Source: Herbaspirillum sp. GW103 (GTDB lineage: Bacteria > Pseudomonadota > Gammaproteobacteria > Burkholderiales > Burkholderiaceae_D). Taken from it: a stretch of DNA of 64,000 bases. The DNA is taken from the NCBI RefSeq assembly GCF_000261365.1, contig NZ_AJVC01000004.1:62001-126000 (forward strand). The letters run 5' to 3'. Shown here one piece after another: positions 18,040-27,113 of the stretch (its first letter is position 1; each line of letters starts with the position of its first letter). A program made the translations under genes and the position numbers. Under the pieces are notes generated by a model. The model searched no databases, was not told where the DNA came from, and saw only the letters and a list, made by a program, of their open reading frames with translations.

Positions 18040-19869
18040 ATGGGCCAGTTATCCTTCAGCAAGAAGCTGTGGCTGCCACTCGTATTGAGCCTCGTCGCCC
18101 TTCTGGCGATTTCCGTCTTCAGCGCCTATATGGTGCGCGACGTGCGCCTGGAAGAGCGCAAGAACGATCTGACCAACATCGGCCAGACCGCGCTGTCGCT
18201 GGTCAAGGCCTATGGCAGTCTGGCCGACAGTGGTGCCCTCACCAAGGAAGAGGCACAAAAACGTGCCAAGGCCGCCATCAAGAGTCTGCGCTACGGGACC
18301 GATGGCTACTTCTCGATTTCCACCTCGGCCCAGATCATCGTCATGCACCCGATCAAGACCGAACTGGACGGCAAGGACCTGACCAACTTCAAGGATCCGG
18401 CCGGCAACAACCTGTTCGTCGAGATCACCAAGGCCGGCAGCAAGCCCGGCGGCGGCTTCGTGCACTACCTGTGGCCCAAGGTCGGCGCGGCCGAACCGGT
18501 GGCCAAGACTTCCTTCGTGATCGCCTACCAGCCCTGGGACTGGAACCTGACTACCGGCGCCTACATGGATGACATCAACGCTGCCTTCATGGGCACGCTG
18601 GCCCGCATGGCGATCCTCTTCGCCGTGGTCGCCGCCGCCCTGGTGGGGCTGGTGATCGTGATCAACCGCGGCATCCTGCGCACCATCGGCGGCGATCCGG
18701 CCAAGGCGGCCGAGGTCGCCAACCGCATCGCCCAGGGTGACCTCACCCCCAACATCCAGACTGCGCCGGGCGACCAGAGCAGCCTGCTGTACGCAGTGCG
18801 CAGCATGCGTGACTCCCTGCTGAGCACCATCGCCAATATCAAGACTTCGGCCGATACCATCGCCACGGCCAGCCACGAAATCGCCAGCGGCAACCTCGAC
18901 CTGTCCAGTCGCACCGAGCAGCAGGCCGGTTCCATCGAGGAAACCGCCTCGGCTATGGAAGAACTGACCGCCACCGTCAGGCAGAACGCCGACAACGCGC
19001 GCCAGGCCAACCAACTGGCCGAATCGGCATCGGACGTGGCGATCCAGGGCGGCAGCGTGGTCGGCCAGGTGGTGCAGACCATGGAAGGCATCACCGACAG
19101 CTCGCGAAAGATTGCCGACATCATCGGCGTGATCGACGGCATCGCCTTCCAGACCAATATCCTGGCCTTGAATGCGGCCGTGGAAGCGGCCCGTGCCGGC
19201 GAACAGGGGCGCGGCTTTGCGGTGGTGGCCTCGGAGGTGCGTTCGCTGGCCCAGCGTTCGGCCTCGGCGGCCAAGGAAATCAAGACCCTCATCGATGACT
19301 CGGTGAGCAAGGTCGATACCGGCAGCAAGCTGGTGGAACAGGCCGGCGCCACCATGACCGAAGTGGTGGCCAGCGTACGTCGGGTCACCGACATCGTCGG
19401 CGAGATCAGCTCGGCCAGCCAGGAACAGAGTGCCGGCATCGCCGAAGTCGGCCGCGCCATCACGCAGATGGATGAAGGCACGCAGCAGAACGCCGCACTG
19501 GTGGAGCAAGCTGCTGCCGCCGCGCAATCGCTGCAGGACCAGGCCGCTACCCTGGCCGGACTGGTAGGACGTTTCCAGATCGATGGCAACCAGGCACGTA
19601 CCGCCCAGGCCACGCCAGTGGCACCGGCCGCACCCGTGGCCGCCAGGGCGGCACCGCGCCCGGCGCCGACGGCTGCGGCGCCACGCAAGCCGGCGACGAC
19701 GCCGGCTGCTCATGCGGCCATTGCCGCACCCAAGGCAGCCGCAGCCAAACCCGCTGCCGCACCAGCCGCCAAGACCGAGCCACCGGCCGAGAAGACAGCC
19801 GCCAAGCCGGCCGCCAAAGCCTCGCGCCTGCCTGCCGGAGAAGATGAAGGGGATTGGGAAACCTTCTGA
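18040..19869 (+). CDS. Methyl-accepting chemotaxis protein with Cache sensor and CheR-binding tail
   Basis: A 609-residue chemoreceptor. TM1 (about 10-30) precedes a single-Cache periplasmic domain ('[23 protein letters not shown]', '[19 protein letters not shown]', '[17 protein letters not shown]'). TM2, a HAMP domain and the signalling hairpin ('[20 protein letters not shown]') follow. The C-terminus is a long Ala/Pro/Lys-rich tether ending 'EGDWETF', a WxxF-type pentapeptide that docks CheR or CheB. The ATG at 18040 is preferred over 18025. Cache domains of this type often bind small carboxylates; the ligand is unknown. A terminator follows. Confidence 0.92.
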   Translation: MGQLSFSKKLWLPLVLSLVALLAISVFSAYMVRDVRLEERKNDLTNIGQTALSLVKAYGSLADSGALTKEEAQKRAKAAIKSLRYGTDGYFSISTSAQIIVMHPIKTELDGKDLTNFKDPAGNNLFVEITKAGSKPGGGFVHYLWPKVGAAEPVAKTSFVIAYQPWDWNLTTGAYMDDINAAFMGTLARMAILFAVVAAALVGLVIVINRGILRTIGGDPAKAAEVANRIAQGDLTPNIQTAPGDQSSLLYAVRSMRDSLLSTIANIKTSADTIATASHEIASGNLDLSSRTEQQAGSIEETASAMEELTATVRQNADNARQANQLAESASDVAIQGGSVVGQVVQTMEGITDSSRKIADIIGVIDGIAFQTNILALNAAVEAARAGEQGRGFAVVASEVRSLAQRSASAAKEIKTLIDDSVSKVDTGSKLVEQAGATMTEVVASVRRVTDIVGEISSASQEQSAGIAEVGRAITQMDEGTQQNAALVEQAAAAAQSLQDQAATLAGLVGRFQIDGNQARTAQATPVAPAAPVAARAAPRPAPTAAAPRKPATTPAAHAAIAAPKAAAAKPAAAPAAKTEPPAEKTAAKPAAKASRLPAGEDEGDWETF

Positions 19870-19898
19870 GCCAATGAGCGCAGTACCGCCAGCCCGCC

Positions 19899-19922
19899 AG
19901 CCCGCTTCGTGCGGGCTTTTTC
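19899..19922 (+). terminator. Intrinsic terminator after chemoreceptor
   Basis: AGCCCGC (19899-19905) pairs with GCGGGCT (19911-19917) across TTCGT, followed by five T. It also lies just before the stop of the minus-strand HD-GYP gene. Confidence 0.88.
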
Positions 19923-19936
19923 ATGGGTGATGCAAC

Positions 19937-20824
19937 TCAGGTCAGGGCGGCGCGGTTTTCCCCGACCAGACGACGGATCAGACCGGTATCAGGCGGCACC
20001 GCCAGGGCGCGCGCCGTATCCTGCTTGCCGCTGGCCAGAAGGCCCTGTGCACCGGCCGCTATGGTGTATTCGCTATGGCAGGCCGGACAGTACAGAGTAT
20101 CGCCCACGGCCGCGTGGCGCGGCTGCACGATGATCGGACCGCAACTGAGGCAGCGTTGCAGGGGGATACCCTCGTCGCTGTGACCGACGATGTGGGCCAG
20201 TTCCGGATGGGACTGCAAGCCGATGAACAGCTGACCCAGCTCTGCATCGAACTGCTTGCCCAGCTCGCCCCCGATGATCTCCATGGCGCGGGCGATCGGC
20301 ATGCCGCTGCGGTAGGGGCGCGTGCTGGTCATGGCATCGAAGGCATCGCAGATGCCGACGATGCGCGCAGCCAGCGGGATGTCCTCGCCGCGTCGTCCGT
20401 AGGGGTAGCCGCGGCCATCCGGCGTTTCGTGATGCAGCAGCACGGCCTCTTCGGCCAGCGCCGCCAGCGGGTGGCCGGCCAGCATGCGATGGCCAATCTC
20501 GGGATGGGTCCGGATGACCGCATATTCCGCGTCATCCAGTCGAGATTTCTTGCCCAGCACGGCATCGGGAATGCCGATCTTGCCCAGGTCATGCAGGAAC
20601 GCGCCGATCGTGATGCGCGCCACCTGCTGCGCAGGCAATCCCGCCGACTCGGCCAGCAAACGCGAGAGCCGCGCCACCCGCCACAGATGCCCGCCCGTGT
20701 AGGGATCGCGCGCCTCGACCGCCCAGGCCAGCAGAAACAGACTCATCAGCAACTGCTCGTCACGTGCAGCCTGGCCTGCAGCGGTCCTTTGCGTGGCCCG
20801 CTGCCACAGGGAAAGCAAACTCAT
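19937..20824 (-). CDS. HD-GYP domain protein with C-terminal zinc ribbon
   Basis: A 295-residue cytosolic protein. The HD-GYP core includes 'DPYTGGHLWRVARLSRLL', 'IGAFLHDLGKIGIPDAVL', 'HHETPDGRGYP', and 'DAFDAMTSTRPYRSGM'. The family hydrolyses cyclic di-GMP, and here HHE-x-P-DGRGYP preserves the GYP motif. A C-terminal CLSCG ... CPACH zinc ribbon is added. It is the last gene of the sigma/anti-sigma operon, 18 bp after the second anti-sigma gene, so c-di-GMP turnover may be tied to the same metal stress response. Confidence 0.88.
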   Translation of the reverse strand: MSLLSLWQRATQRTAAGQAARDEQLLMSLFLLAWAVEARDPYTGGHLWRVARLSRLLAESAGLPAQQVARITIGAFLHDLGKIGIPDAVLGKKSRLDDAEYAVIRTHPEIGHRMLAGHPLAALAEEAVLLHHETPDGRGYPYGRRGEDIPLAARIVGICDAFDAMTSTRPYRSGMPIARAMEIIGGELGKQFDAELGQLFIGLQSHPELAHIVGHSDEGIPLQRCLSCGPIIVQPRHAAVGDTLYCPACHSEYTIAAGAQGLLASGKQDTARALAVPPDTGLIRRLVGENRAALT

Positions 20825-20842
20825 TGGAAAACTCCCGGAGAC

Positions 20843-21484
20843 TTACCAGCGCAACAGGCGCGGACCCAGCAGCAAGCCGACCGCTGCCGGGATGAGAATG
20901 CCCAGCAAGTACCAGACGCCCCAGAAGGGAACGCCCATTTCCGGGCAATGCAGGCAATACACCATGGTCGCACTGGCACCGGCCAGCAGCCCGGCCACGG
21001 CGCCGGTCAGGCGCAGCCGCGTCGGCGCCATGCCGCGCACGGCCCAGAAGATGCCGATGAACAGCGGCACCGACAACAGCGCGATATTGAAGGGGCAACT
21101 GCGCCAGCTGATCCCCATCAACAGCGGCAGACGCTGCGCCACCGGCGCACTGAGCAGCACCGTGACGCCACCCAGCCACAGCGCCAGGCCGGGCAAGGCA
21201 ATGCCGGCCCAGCGCGCACCCACGCGCAGCCCCGGACGCACCAGACGCCGCAGCACCAGCAGGGTACCCACGGTCAGCGTGGTGGGAAAAGCCAGCTTGA
21301 TCCAGAACAGCGGCACCCCCAGCATCACGGTCAGATCGGGGCGCAGTCCATAGATCGGCAGCATCAGCAGCAACGAACCCAGGCCGCCCAGCAGCAGTGC
21401 CTGGGCCATCTGCCTGGCCGGCAGGCGACGGTCCACCGGCGCTACGTCACCGGCCATCATCGAAATAAGGTCATCAGTCTTCAT
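20843..21484 (-). CDS. nrsF: NrsF-like anti-sigma membrane protein (DUF1109), copy 1
   Basis: A 213-residue inner-membrane protein with six hydrophobic spans and the DUF1109 pattern: N-terminal '[17 protein letters not shown]', '[22 protein letters not shown]', '[17 protein letters not shown]', '[20 protein letters not shown]'. Paired cysteines in 'SCPFN' and 'CLHC' are typical and, in Caulobacter NrsF, are needed to sense metal stress and release the ECF sigma factor. It overlaps the sigma gene stop by ATGA. It is one of two DUF1109 genes around a single sigma gene. Confidence 0.88.
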   Translation of the reverse strand: MKTDDLISMMAGDVAPVDRRLPARQMAQALLLGGLGSLLLMLPIYGLRPDLTVMLGVPLFWIKLAFPTTLTVGTLLVLRRLVRPGLRVGARWAGIALPGLALWLGGVTVLLSAPVAQRLPLLMGISWRSCPFNIALLSVPLFIGIFWAVRGMAPTRLRLTGAVAGLLAGASATMVYCLHCPEMGVPFWGVWYLLGILIPAAVGLLLGPRLLRW

Positions 21485-22110
21485 GCTTGCAGTTTCTCCC
21501 GGATCTTCAGGGCCAGGGCCTTGAGGCCGCGATGGATCCCCACCTTGACGGCCGATTCCGACATCCCCGTCAGTTGCGCCGTCTCGGCTACCGACAGGCC
21601 CTCCAGCTTGACGTGCACGATCGGCAGGCGCTGCTTGTCGGGCAGCTCCTCCAGCAGGGCGCCGACATCGCGCCGGGCCTGGGCCGGTTCGTCGTCACAG
21701 ACGGCCAGCAGGTCATGCTCTTCCTCCAGCGGGTCATTGAAGGCTTCGCGGCGCGAGCGCGCGCGCAGGAAGTCCATCAGCTTGTAGCGCGCGATGGCAT
21801 GCACCCAGGCCGTCAACGGCTGGTCGGGACGATAGGTGTGACGGGCGTTGTGGATGGCCAGCAGGGTTTCCTGCACGACGTCCTCGACGTCATCCTGCAG
21901 ATGGACCAGCCGCTTGCGCAGGAAAGCGCGCAGGCGTCCGCTGAGTTCGGCCAGGAATTGGCGATAGGCCACGGCGTCACCGTCGAGACCGGCCAGCAGC
22001 AGCGTACGCAGGCGTTCCTCGGCCGGGTGCGAAGGCTTGCCGGGAAGACCGGCCAGGTCACCCGACAAGGCCGGGCCGCCAGTGGCCAACAGGAAAGGAC
22101 TCTCAGTCAT
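21481..22110 (-). CDS. sigF: ECF sigma factor (SigF/NrsF type)
   Basis: A 209-residue ECF sigma factor. Region 2 spans '[21 protein letters not shown]' to '[14 protein letters not shown]', and region 4 spans '[20 protein letters not shown]' to '[18 protein letters not shown]'. Partnership with DUF1109 proteins places it in the SigF group. The ATG at 22110 is used; a GTG at 22116 is possible. It lies between two anti-sigma genes. Its predicted target promoters, GTAACC-N16-CGAA, occur in both directions in the gap before bufA, so it should drive its own operon and the bufferin operon. Confidence 0.9.
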   Translation of the reverse strand: MTESPFLLATGGPALSGDLAGLPGKPSHPAEERLRTLLLAGLDGDAVAYRQFLAELSGRLRAFLRKRLVHLQDDVEDVVQETLLAIHNARHTYRPDQPLTAWVHAIARYKLMDFLRARSRREAFNDPLEEEHDLLAVCDDEPAQARRDVGALLEELPDKQRLPIVHVKLEGLSVAETAQLTGMSESAVKVGIHRGLKALALKIREKLQA

Positions 22111-22125
22111 GAGCACGCCGACAGA

Positions 22126-22791
22126 TTACCAACGAAGCAGCCATGGGCCGCACAAGGCGCCTGCCCCCGTCGGCAGCGCCACCCCCAGTACATACCAGAC
22201 GCCCCAGAACGGCGGCGCCATCTCCACGCAATAAAGTGAATAGACTAGCACGCCCTGGGCACCGGCCACCAAACCGGCCACGGCACCGGCTGCGCGCAGT
22301 TGCGTAGGTGCCAGTCCGCGCAGGAACCACAGCATCGTTGCCAGCGTGGGCAGCGACAGCAAGGCCACATTGGCCGAACAGACCTCCCAGCTGCTCCCCA
22401 GCAGCAGGTCCAGACGCTGTGAGGGTGGTGCCAGCGCCAGCCAGCTGCCGCCAGCCAGCCACAGCAGGGCCGGCGGCAGCAGCAATCCCGCTGCCGGTGC
22501 CAGGCCGATGCGCATGCCCGGCAGTGCCAGCCGGGATGCGGCCAGTTGTCCGGCCAGCAGCGCAGCCAGCGGAAACGAGACCTTCATCCAGAACAAAGGT
22601 TGCAGCAGCAGGGTGCGCAGGTCGCTGCGGACCCCATACAGAATGGCCAGCAGTAGCGCCGCTCCCATCAGGCCCAAGGCCAGCGCCACGGCCATGCGCG
22701 CGGCCACGTTGCGCACCAGGGTGCGCTGGCCGGGGCCGGCGGAACCTCCGGTGCCGGTGGCCAGCATGTTGACCAGTTCCATCGTTTTCAT
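22126..22791 (-). CDS. NrsF-like anti-sigma membrane protein (DUF1109), copy 2
   Basis: A 221-residue paralogue of the copy at 20843, with the same six-span DUF1109 plan: '[22 protein letters not shown]', '[17 protein letters not shown]', '[21 protein letters not shown]'. The first cysteine motif is reduced from SCPFN to VCSAN, and the second pair C-x2-C is reduced to a single Cys ('SLYCVEM'). It is the promoter-proximal gene of the operon. It may have lost or changed metal sensing, or tune the response. Confidence 0.85.
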   Translation of the reverse strand: MKTMELVNMLATGTGGSAGPGQRTLVRNVAARMAVALALGLMGAALLLAILYGVRSDLRTLLLQPLFWMKVSFPLAALLAGQLAASRLALPGMRIGLAPAAGLLLPPALLWLAGGSWLALAPPSQRLDLLLGSSWEVCSANVALLSLPTLATMLWFLRGLAPTQLRAAGAVAGLVAGAQGVLVYSLYCVEMAPPFWGVWYVLGVALPTGAGALCGPWLLRW

Positions 22792-22849
22792 TCACATCCC
22801 CTGTTTCGCCCCTGCGGGCAGACTGCGCAACGGCGCGCTCTCCTGTGTA

Positions 22850-22875
22850 TTCGTTCACAAAACCGTTTGGGTTAC
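22850..22875 (-). promoter_or_regulatory. ECF promoter for the sigma/anti-sigma operon
   Basis: On the minus strand GTAACC (22870-22875) is followed after exactly 16 bases by CGAA (22850-22853), pointing at the DUF1109 gene at 22791. It is the mirror of the element at 22919-22944, and both are preceded by GCT (GCTGTAACC). I recall this form as that reported for Caulobacter SigF. Confidence 0.75.
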
Positions 22876-22918
22876 AGCAAGCGCGAAAAATATTTCTTCA
22901 AAAAATTTTCGATGCGCT

Positions 22919-22944
22919 GTAACCGGCCAGCCTCCGCCTGCGAA
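22919..22944 (+). promoter_or_regulatory. ECF promoter for the bufferin operon
   Basis: GTAACC (22919-22924), 16 bases, CGAA (22941-22944), 90 bp upstream of bufA. The -35 is within GCTGTAACC, identical to the divergent copy. Two identical elements with identical spacing in opposite directions are very unlikely by chance. Confidence 0.78.
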
Positions 22945-23034
22945 TTAACCATCAGACCGGCAGCCTGGCTGCAGCAAATCAGCCTGCGCCGGTCAGTGTC
23001 ATCTTCCACTTCATTCCATTTCAAGGAGCACACC

Positions 23035-23313
23035 ATGAACCACCGCCTCGTCGCCACCGCCGCCCTGACCCTCGCCACCCTCGCCTCCGGCGCAGCCATG
23101 GCGCAAGACAAGCAACCGATGAACAAGACTGCCGTCGAGAAGTGCTATGGCGTTTCCATGGCCGGCCAGAACGACTGCAAGGCTGGTGAAGGCACCACCT
23201 GCGCCGGCACGGCCAAGATGGATTACCAGGGCAATGCCTGGAAGAACGTTCCGGCCGGCACCTGCACTTCCATCAAGACCCCGCGCGGCATGGGCTCGCT
23301 CAAGCCGATCTGA
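23035..23313 (+). CDS. bufA: Bufferin precursor peptide, BufA1-like (DUF2282)
   Basis: A 92-residue precursor. A Sec signal peptide (residues 1-23, ending 'SGAAMA') precedes a mature part with exactly four cysteines at 37, 48, 56 and 77: '[20 protein letters not shown]', '[16 protein letters not shown]', '[11 protein letters not shown]'. This is the DUF2282 pattern of bufferins, ribosomal peptides whose cysteines are modified by BufB/BufC and which bind copper in the periplasm. AAGGAG precedes the ATG. It is the first gene of the operon. Confidence 0.9.
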   Translation: MNHRLVATAALTLATLASGAAMAQDKQPMNKTAVEKCYGVSMAGQNDCKAGEGTTCAGTAKMDYQGNAWKNVPAGTCTSIKTPRGMGSLKPI

Positions 23314-23333
23314 TCCATCCGGAGCCAATGGTC

Positions 23334-24185
23334 ATGACAGCGCACCTCCTCACTGCCGGCCTGGGCCTCAAGCCGCAGCACTTCGATGCGGCCCTGGCCT
23401 GCACCACGCCCGGGCTGTGGTTCGAAGTCCATCCGGAGAACTACCTGATGGAAGGCGGCCCCCGACTGGCCTGGCTGCAGGCCATCCGGGAAAGGCATCC
23501 GGTGGCCCTGCACGGGGTGTCGCTGTCATTGGCCGGGCCGCAAGCGCCCGATCCCGCTCACCTGCGCCAGCTGGCACAACTGGCCCGACGTATCGAACCG
23601 GTACTGGTCTCCGAACACCTGGCCTGGTCACGTGCCGGCGCACACTACCTGCCCGACCTGTTACCCGTGCCGCGCACGACCGAGATGCTGGCGCGCGTGG
23701 CCGCCAACATCAGCCGTACCCAGGATGTCCTGCAGCGTCGCATCGCGCTGGAGAATCCTTCTCACTATCTGCGCATGGAAAGGCACAGCTGGAGCGAGCC
23801 GGAATTCCTGCAAGAGCTGGTACGCCGCACCGGTTGCGGCTTGCTGGTCGATGTCAACAATGTCCACGTCAGCGCCTGCAACCTGGGTATCGATGCCACC
23901 GATTACCTCGACCAGTTGCCAGCGGAGGCCATCCTCGAAATCCACCTGGCCGGCCACAGTGCCGACGCCCATCTTCCCGGCCTGCTGGTCGATTCGCATG
24001 ATGCACCGATCGCGGCCCCGGTCTGGGCCTTGTACCAGCATCTGCTGGCCCGTACCGGCCCCCGCCCCACGCTGATCGAACGCGACGGCAACGTGCCGGC
24101 CTTCGATGTACTGCTGGCCGAGCGCGACATGGCCGCTGCATTGCTTCATCCGCAGGTGCCGGCACCAGAGGAGCAGCCCGCATGA
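23334..24185 (+). CDS. bufB: MNIO-family (DUF692) bufferin-modifying oxidase BufB
   Basis: A 283-residue multinuclear non-heme iron oxygenase. The TIM-barrel metal ligands are visible in 'ALHGVSLSL', 'LVSEHLAWS', 'IALENPSHYL', 'LLVDVNNVHVSACN', 'EIHLAGH', 'DSHDAPI' and 'TLIERDGN'. BufB converts precursor cysteines to thiooxazole-type heterocycles. Start: ATG at 23334 has a 9-base gap to GGAG; ATG at 23328 is only 3 bases from it. It is 20 bp after bufA and overlaps bufC by ATGA. Confidence 0.92.
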   Translation: MTAHLLTAGLGLKPQHFDAALACTTPGLWFEVHPENYLMEGGPRLAWLQAIRERHPVALHGVSLSLAGPQAPDPAHLRQLAQLARRIEPVLVSEHLAWSRAGAHYLPDLLPVPRTTEMLARVAANISRTQDVLQRRIALENPSHYLRMERHSWSEPEFLQELVRRTGCGLLVDVNNVHVSACNLGIDATDYLDQLPAEAILEIHLAGHSADAHLPGLLVDSHDAPIAAPVWALYQHLLARTGPRPTLIERDGNVPAFDVLLAERDMAAALLHPQVPAPEEQPA

Positions 24186-24937
24186 ATGCCCCCGAGAGCC
24201 GCTATCACGACGCCTTCCTGCAGGCCCTCCTGAGCGGTCATAGCGACGATCCCGAGATCGGCGCGCTGCTCGCCCAGCCGGCTTTCGCGATCTATCGCAA
24301 TACCGTCTTCAAGGGCTGCGTCGATGCGCTGCTGGCCAACTATCCCGCAGTGCACCGACTGGTGGGCAGCGCATGGATGGAATCAGCCGCACTGGAGTTC
24401 GCGCATCACCACTTGCCACGCCAGGCCAGCCTGATCGCCTATGGCGAAGGCTTTGCCGAATTTCTCGGCACGCTGGAGGCCGCACGCGCCCTGCCCTATC
24501 TGCCCGGCATCGCCCTGCTGGATCGCTGCTGGACCGAATCCCACCTGGCCGCCGACCAGCCCGTCCTGGCAGGCGCGGCCCTGCACACCGCACTGGCCGA
24601 GGGCCGGGACGTGACCCTGGTCCCGCATGCCGCCTGCCGCTGGCATCACGATGGGCAACATCCGGTCTACACCATCTGGAACGCCAACCGCAGCGAAGAA
24701 GACGCCACGGAACTGGCCCCGCAATGGTGCGGCGAGGGCGCCCTGCTCACCCGCCCTCACGGCCAGGTGCAATGGCAGGCACTGGGCCCGGGCGGCTGCC
24801 GTTTCCTCGATGCCTGTCGCGATGGCTGCGCCATCGCCAGTGCAGCCGACCAGGCGCTGACACACGAGCCCGGGCTGGACCTTGCCCTGCTGCTGGGCCA
24901 GTTGGTTCTGGCCGGCGCCTTCACTTCCTTCTATTGA
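24182..24937 (+). CDS. bufC: Bufferin partner protein BufC (DUF2063)
   Basis: A 251-residue protein of the DUF2063 group, the substrate-recruiting partner of the MNIO enzyme. N-terminal helices '[13 protein letters not shown]', '[21 protein letters not shown]', '[20 protein letters not shown]' and '[25 protein letters not shown]' are diagnostic. The C-terminal RRE-like part contains '[12 protein letters not shown]'. It starts in a 4-bp overlap with bufB, ensuring matched synthesis. It is followed 20 bp later by the DoxX gene. Confidence 0.9.
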   Translation: MNAPESRYHDAFLQALLSGHSDDPEIGALLAQPAFAIYRNTVFKGCVDALLANYPAVHRLVGSAWMESAALEFAHHHLPRQASLIAYGEGFAEFLGTLEAARALPYLPGIALLDRCWTESHLAADQPVLAGAALHTALAEGRDVTLVPHAACRWHHDGQHPVYTIWNANRSEEDATELAPQWCGEGALLTRPHGQVQWQALGPGGCRFLDACRDGCAIASAADQALTHEPGLDLALLLGQLVLAGAFTSFY

Positions 24938-24957
24938 ACACCCCCACGGAGACCCTC

Positions 24958-25428
24958 ATGGAACCGCCTCTCACCCTGGAAGCCACGGCCCGGCCGCATA
25001 CCACCCTCTACACCCGCGCCGCCGACCTGGCCAGCCGCCTCATCAGCGATTCACTGCTGGCCCTGGTGGCACGGCTGTCGATTGCCGCCATCTTCTTCCT
25101 CTCCGGCCGGACCAAGGTCAGCGGATGGCTGCACATCAAGGACAGCACCTATGTCCTGTTCCAGGAGGAATATCGCCTGCCGTTGGTACCGCCCGACCTG
25201 GCTGCACACCTGGCCACCTATGCCGAACACTTCTTCCCGCTGCTGCTGGTGCTGGGCCTGTTCACGCGCGGCGCGGCACTGGCGTTGCTGGGCATGACGG
25301 CGGTCATCGAGATCTTCGTCTACCCGGATGCCTGGCCAACCCACCTGTCGTGGGCCGGTCTGTTGCTGCTGCTGGTGGCACGCGGTGGTGGTGCCTGGTC
25401 ACTGGACCGGCGCCTGGGCCTGCACTGA
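24958..25428 (+). CDS. DoxX-family membrane protein of the bufferin operon
   Basis: A 156-residue protein with four hydrophobic spans ('[22 protein letters not shown]', '[21 protein letters not shown]', '[16 protein letters not shown]') in the DoxX pattern. DoxX genes are a regular fourth member of bufferin operons (BufD) and are thought to aid redox or metal handling at the inner membrane. GGAG precedes the ATG. Only 15 bp separate it from the chemoreceptor gene, implying one transcript. Confidence 0.85.
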   Translation: MEPPLTLEATARPHTTLYTRAADLASRLISDSLLALVARLSIAAIFFLSGRTKVSGWLHIKDSTYVLFQEEYRLPLVPPDLAAHLATYAEHFFPLLLVLGLFTRGAALALLGMTAVIEIFVYPDAWPTHLSWAGLLLLLVARGGGAWSLDRRLGLH

Positions 25429-25443
25429 TCGAGGGAGACCATC

Positions 25444-27072
25444 ATGTTGACCAGAATGAAGCTGCGCACTGCCCTGCTGCTGGTACTGGGGCTGTTGACC
25501 CTGGCGCTGTGGCTGGCGGTGGCCATGGCCTGGCAGGGCGCGCGCTCGGCAAGCCGTGCCACTGCTGCGCTGATCGAACTGTCGGATCGTCACATCCAGC
25601 CCCTGCATGACACCGAGCGCCTGTTCCTGACCACCCTGATCAACATGGACAACGCCTACATCAATCTGGTCAAGGGCGACGAAATCAAGTCCAATGACTA
25701 CAGCCGACGGGCCTCGGCCGCCCTGCAGGAAGCCCGCAAGGCTTTCGACGGCTACCGCCAGGGCCTCACTCCGCAAGCCCTGGCCGAGCCCGAGGCACTG
25801 CGTGTCTCGGCGGCCTATGACAGTTACATCAAGGTGTTGAACCAGCGCGAGGTGGCGCTGTATGACGTGTCGCTGGACGACTACGCCGCCGCCACCGTCA
25901 GCGCAGAAGCAGCCGATCGCGAATTTGCCGCCACCCTGCGCGCCGTGATCCAGCGTGCGGAACAGGTCAAGGACGGTCTGCGCCAGGCCTCCGAACGCCG
26001 CTCGGCCCAGGCCTCGCTACTGGCCGTATCCATGCTGGCGGCCTCCATCCTGCTCATCGGCGTCTGCTGGCTGCTGTTCGACCGCCTGCTGCTGCGACCG
26101 CTCAAGCGCGCCGCCGAACATTTCGACCGCATCGCCGACGGTGATCTGAGTCGCCCGGTACAAGGCATCTCCGGCAATGAAATCGGTGTACTCCTGGCCG
26201 CATTGCAGCGCATGCAGCGCGGCGTGGCCCGCACCGTCGACGACATCCGCGAGGCCACCCGCGACCTGCATCACGGCGTCGCCGATATCGCCCAGGGCAA
26301 CGGCGAACTGGCGCAGCGTACGCAGTCCCAGGCCAGTACGCTGGAGTCGACTGCGGCCACCCTGGAACGGCTCTCCGGTGCCGTGCGCAACAATGCCCAG
26401 AACGCCGGCCGCACCAATGCAATGGCGGCTGCCGCCGCCCGCGATGCCGAGCGCGGTGGCCAGGTCATGGGCGGCATCGCCGGTGCAATGGCCGAGGTCA
26501 CGGCAGGGGCAGCACGGATCTCCGACATCGTCAGCGTGATCGACGGCATCGCCTTCCAGACCAACATCCTGGCCCTGAATGCCTCGGTGGAAGCTGCCCG
26601 CGCCGGCAGCCAGGGCCGCGGCTTCGCCGTCGTGGCCTCGGAGGTGCGCTCGCTGGCGCTGCGCAGTGCGCAGGCCGCGCGCGAGGTCAAGGACCTGATC
26701 GCCACCTCGATCGGCTCGGTCGACCACGCCGCAGAACAGGTCAAGGAAGCCGACCAGGCCATCGTCCAGATCGTGCAGTCGTTCGGCCATGTCATGACCA
26801 CCGTCAACGAGATCGCCACGGCGACACAGGAACAGGCCGAAGGCATTTCCCAGGTCAGTCTCAGCCTGGCGGACATGGACCGTGCGACCCGGCAGAACGC
26901 GACCCTGGTCGAACAGACTGCGGCAGCCGCCGATGCCCTGACCGAACAGGCGGCTACGCTCACGGCGTCGGTGGCCGTCTTCACCCTGGCCGTCCCTGCC
27001 GCCATGAGCAGCACAGACACGACCGATGCGCAGACCCTGTCGCTGCCTCGGCTGGCGGTTTCGAGTCAATAA
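25444..27072 (+). CDS. Methyl-accepting chemotaxis protein (4HB sensor) at end of bufferin operon
   Basis: A 542-residue chemoreceptor. TM1 (about 8-28), a four-helix-bundle periplasmic sensor to about residue 190 ('[21 protein letters not shown]', '[21 protein letters not shown]'), TM2 ('[17 protein letters not shown]'), HAMP and a signalling hairpin with '[20 protein letters not shown]'. No C-terminal CheR pentapeptide is present. Its ATG lies 15 bp after doxX with AGGGAGA as Shine-Dalgarno. Position suggests it senses a signal linked to copper or thiol stress, which is inference. The alternative is that it merely reads through from the buf promoter. Confidence 0.9.
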   Translation: MLTRMKLRTALLLVLGLLTLALWLAVAMAWQGARSASRATAALIELSDRHIQPLHDTERLFLTTLINMDNAYINLVKGDEIKSNDYSRRASAALQEARKAFDGYRQGLTPQALAEPEALRVSAAYDSYIKVLNQREVALYDVSLDDYAAATVSAEAADREFAATLRAVIQRAEQVKDGLRQASERRSAQASLLAVSMLAASILLIGVCWLLFDRLLLRPLKRAAEHFDRIADGDLSRPVQGISGNEIGVLLAALQRMQRGVARTVDDIREATRDLHHGVADIAQGNGELAQRTQSQASTLESTAATLERLSGAVRNNAQNAGRTNAMAAAAARDAERGGQVMGGIAGAMAEVTAGAARISDIVSVIDGIAFQTNILALNASVEAARAGSQGRGFAVVASEVRSLALRSAQAAREVKDLIATSIGSVDHAAEQVKEADQAIVQIVQSFGHVMTTVNEIATATQEQAEGISQVSLSLADMDRATRQNATLVEQTAAAADALTEQAATLTASVAVFTLAVPAAMSSTDTTDAQTLSLPRLAVSSQ

Positions 27073-27113
27073 ATTCACATCGCCCCGACGATGACACCAA
27101 GAGGAGACCCCCC

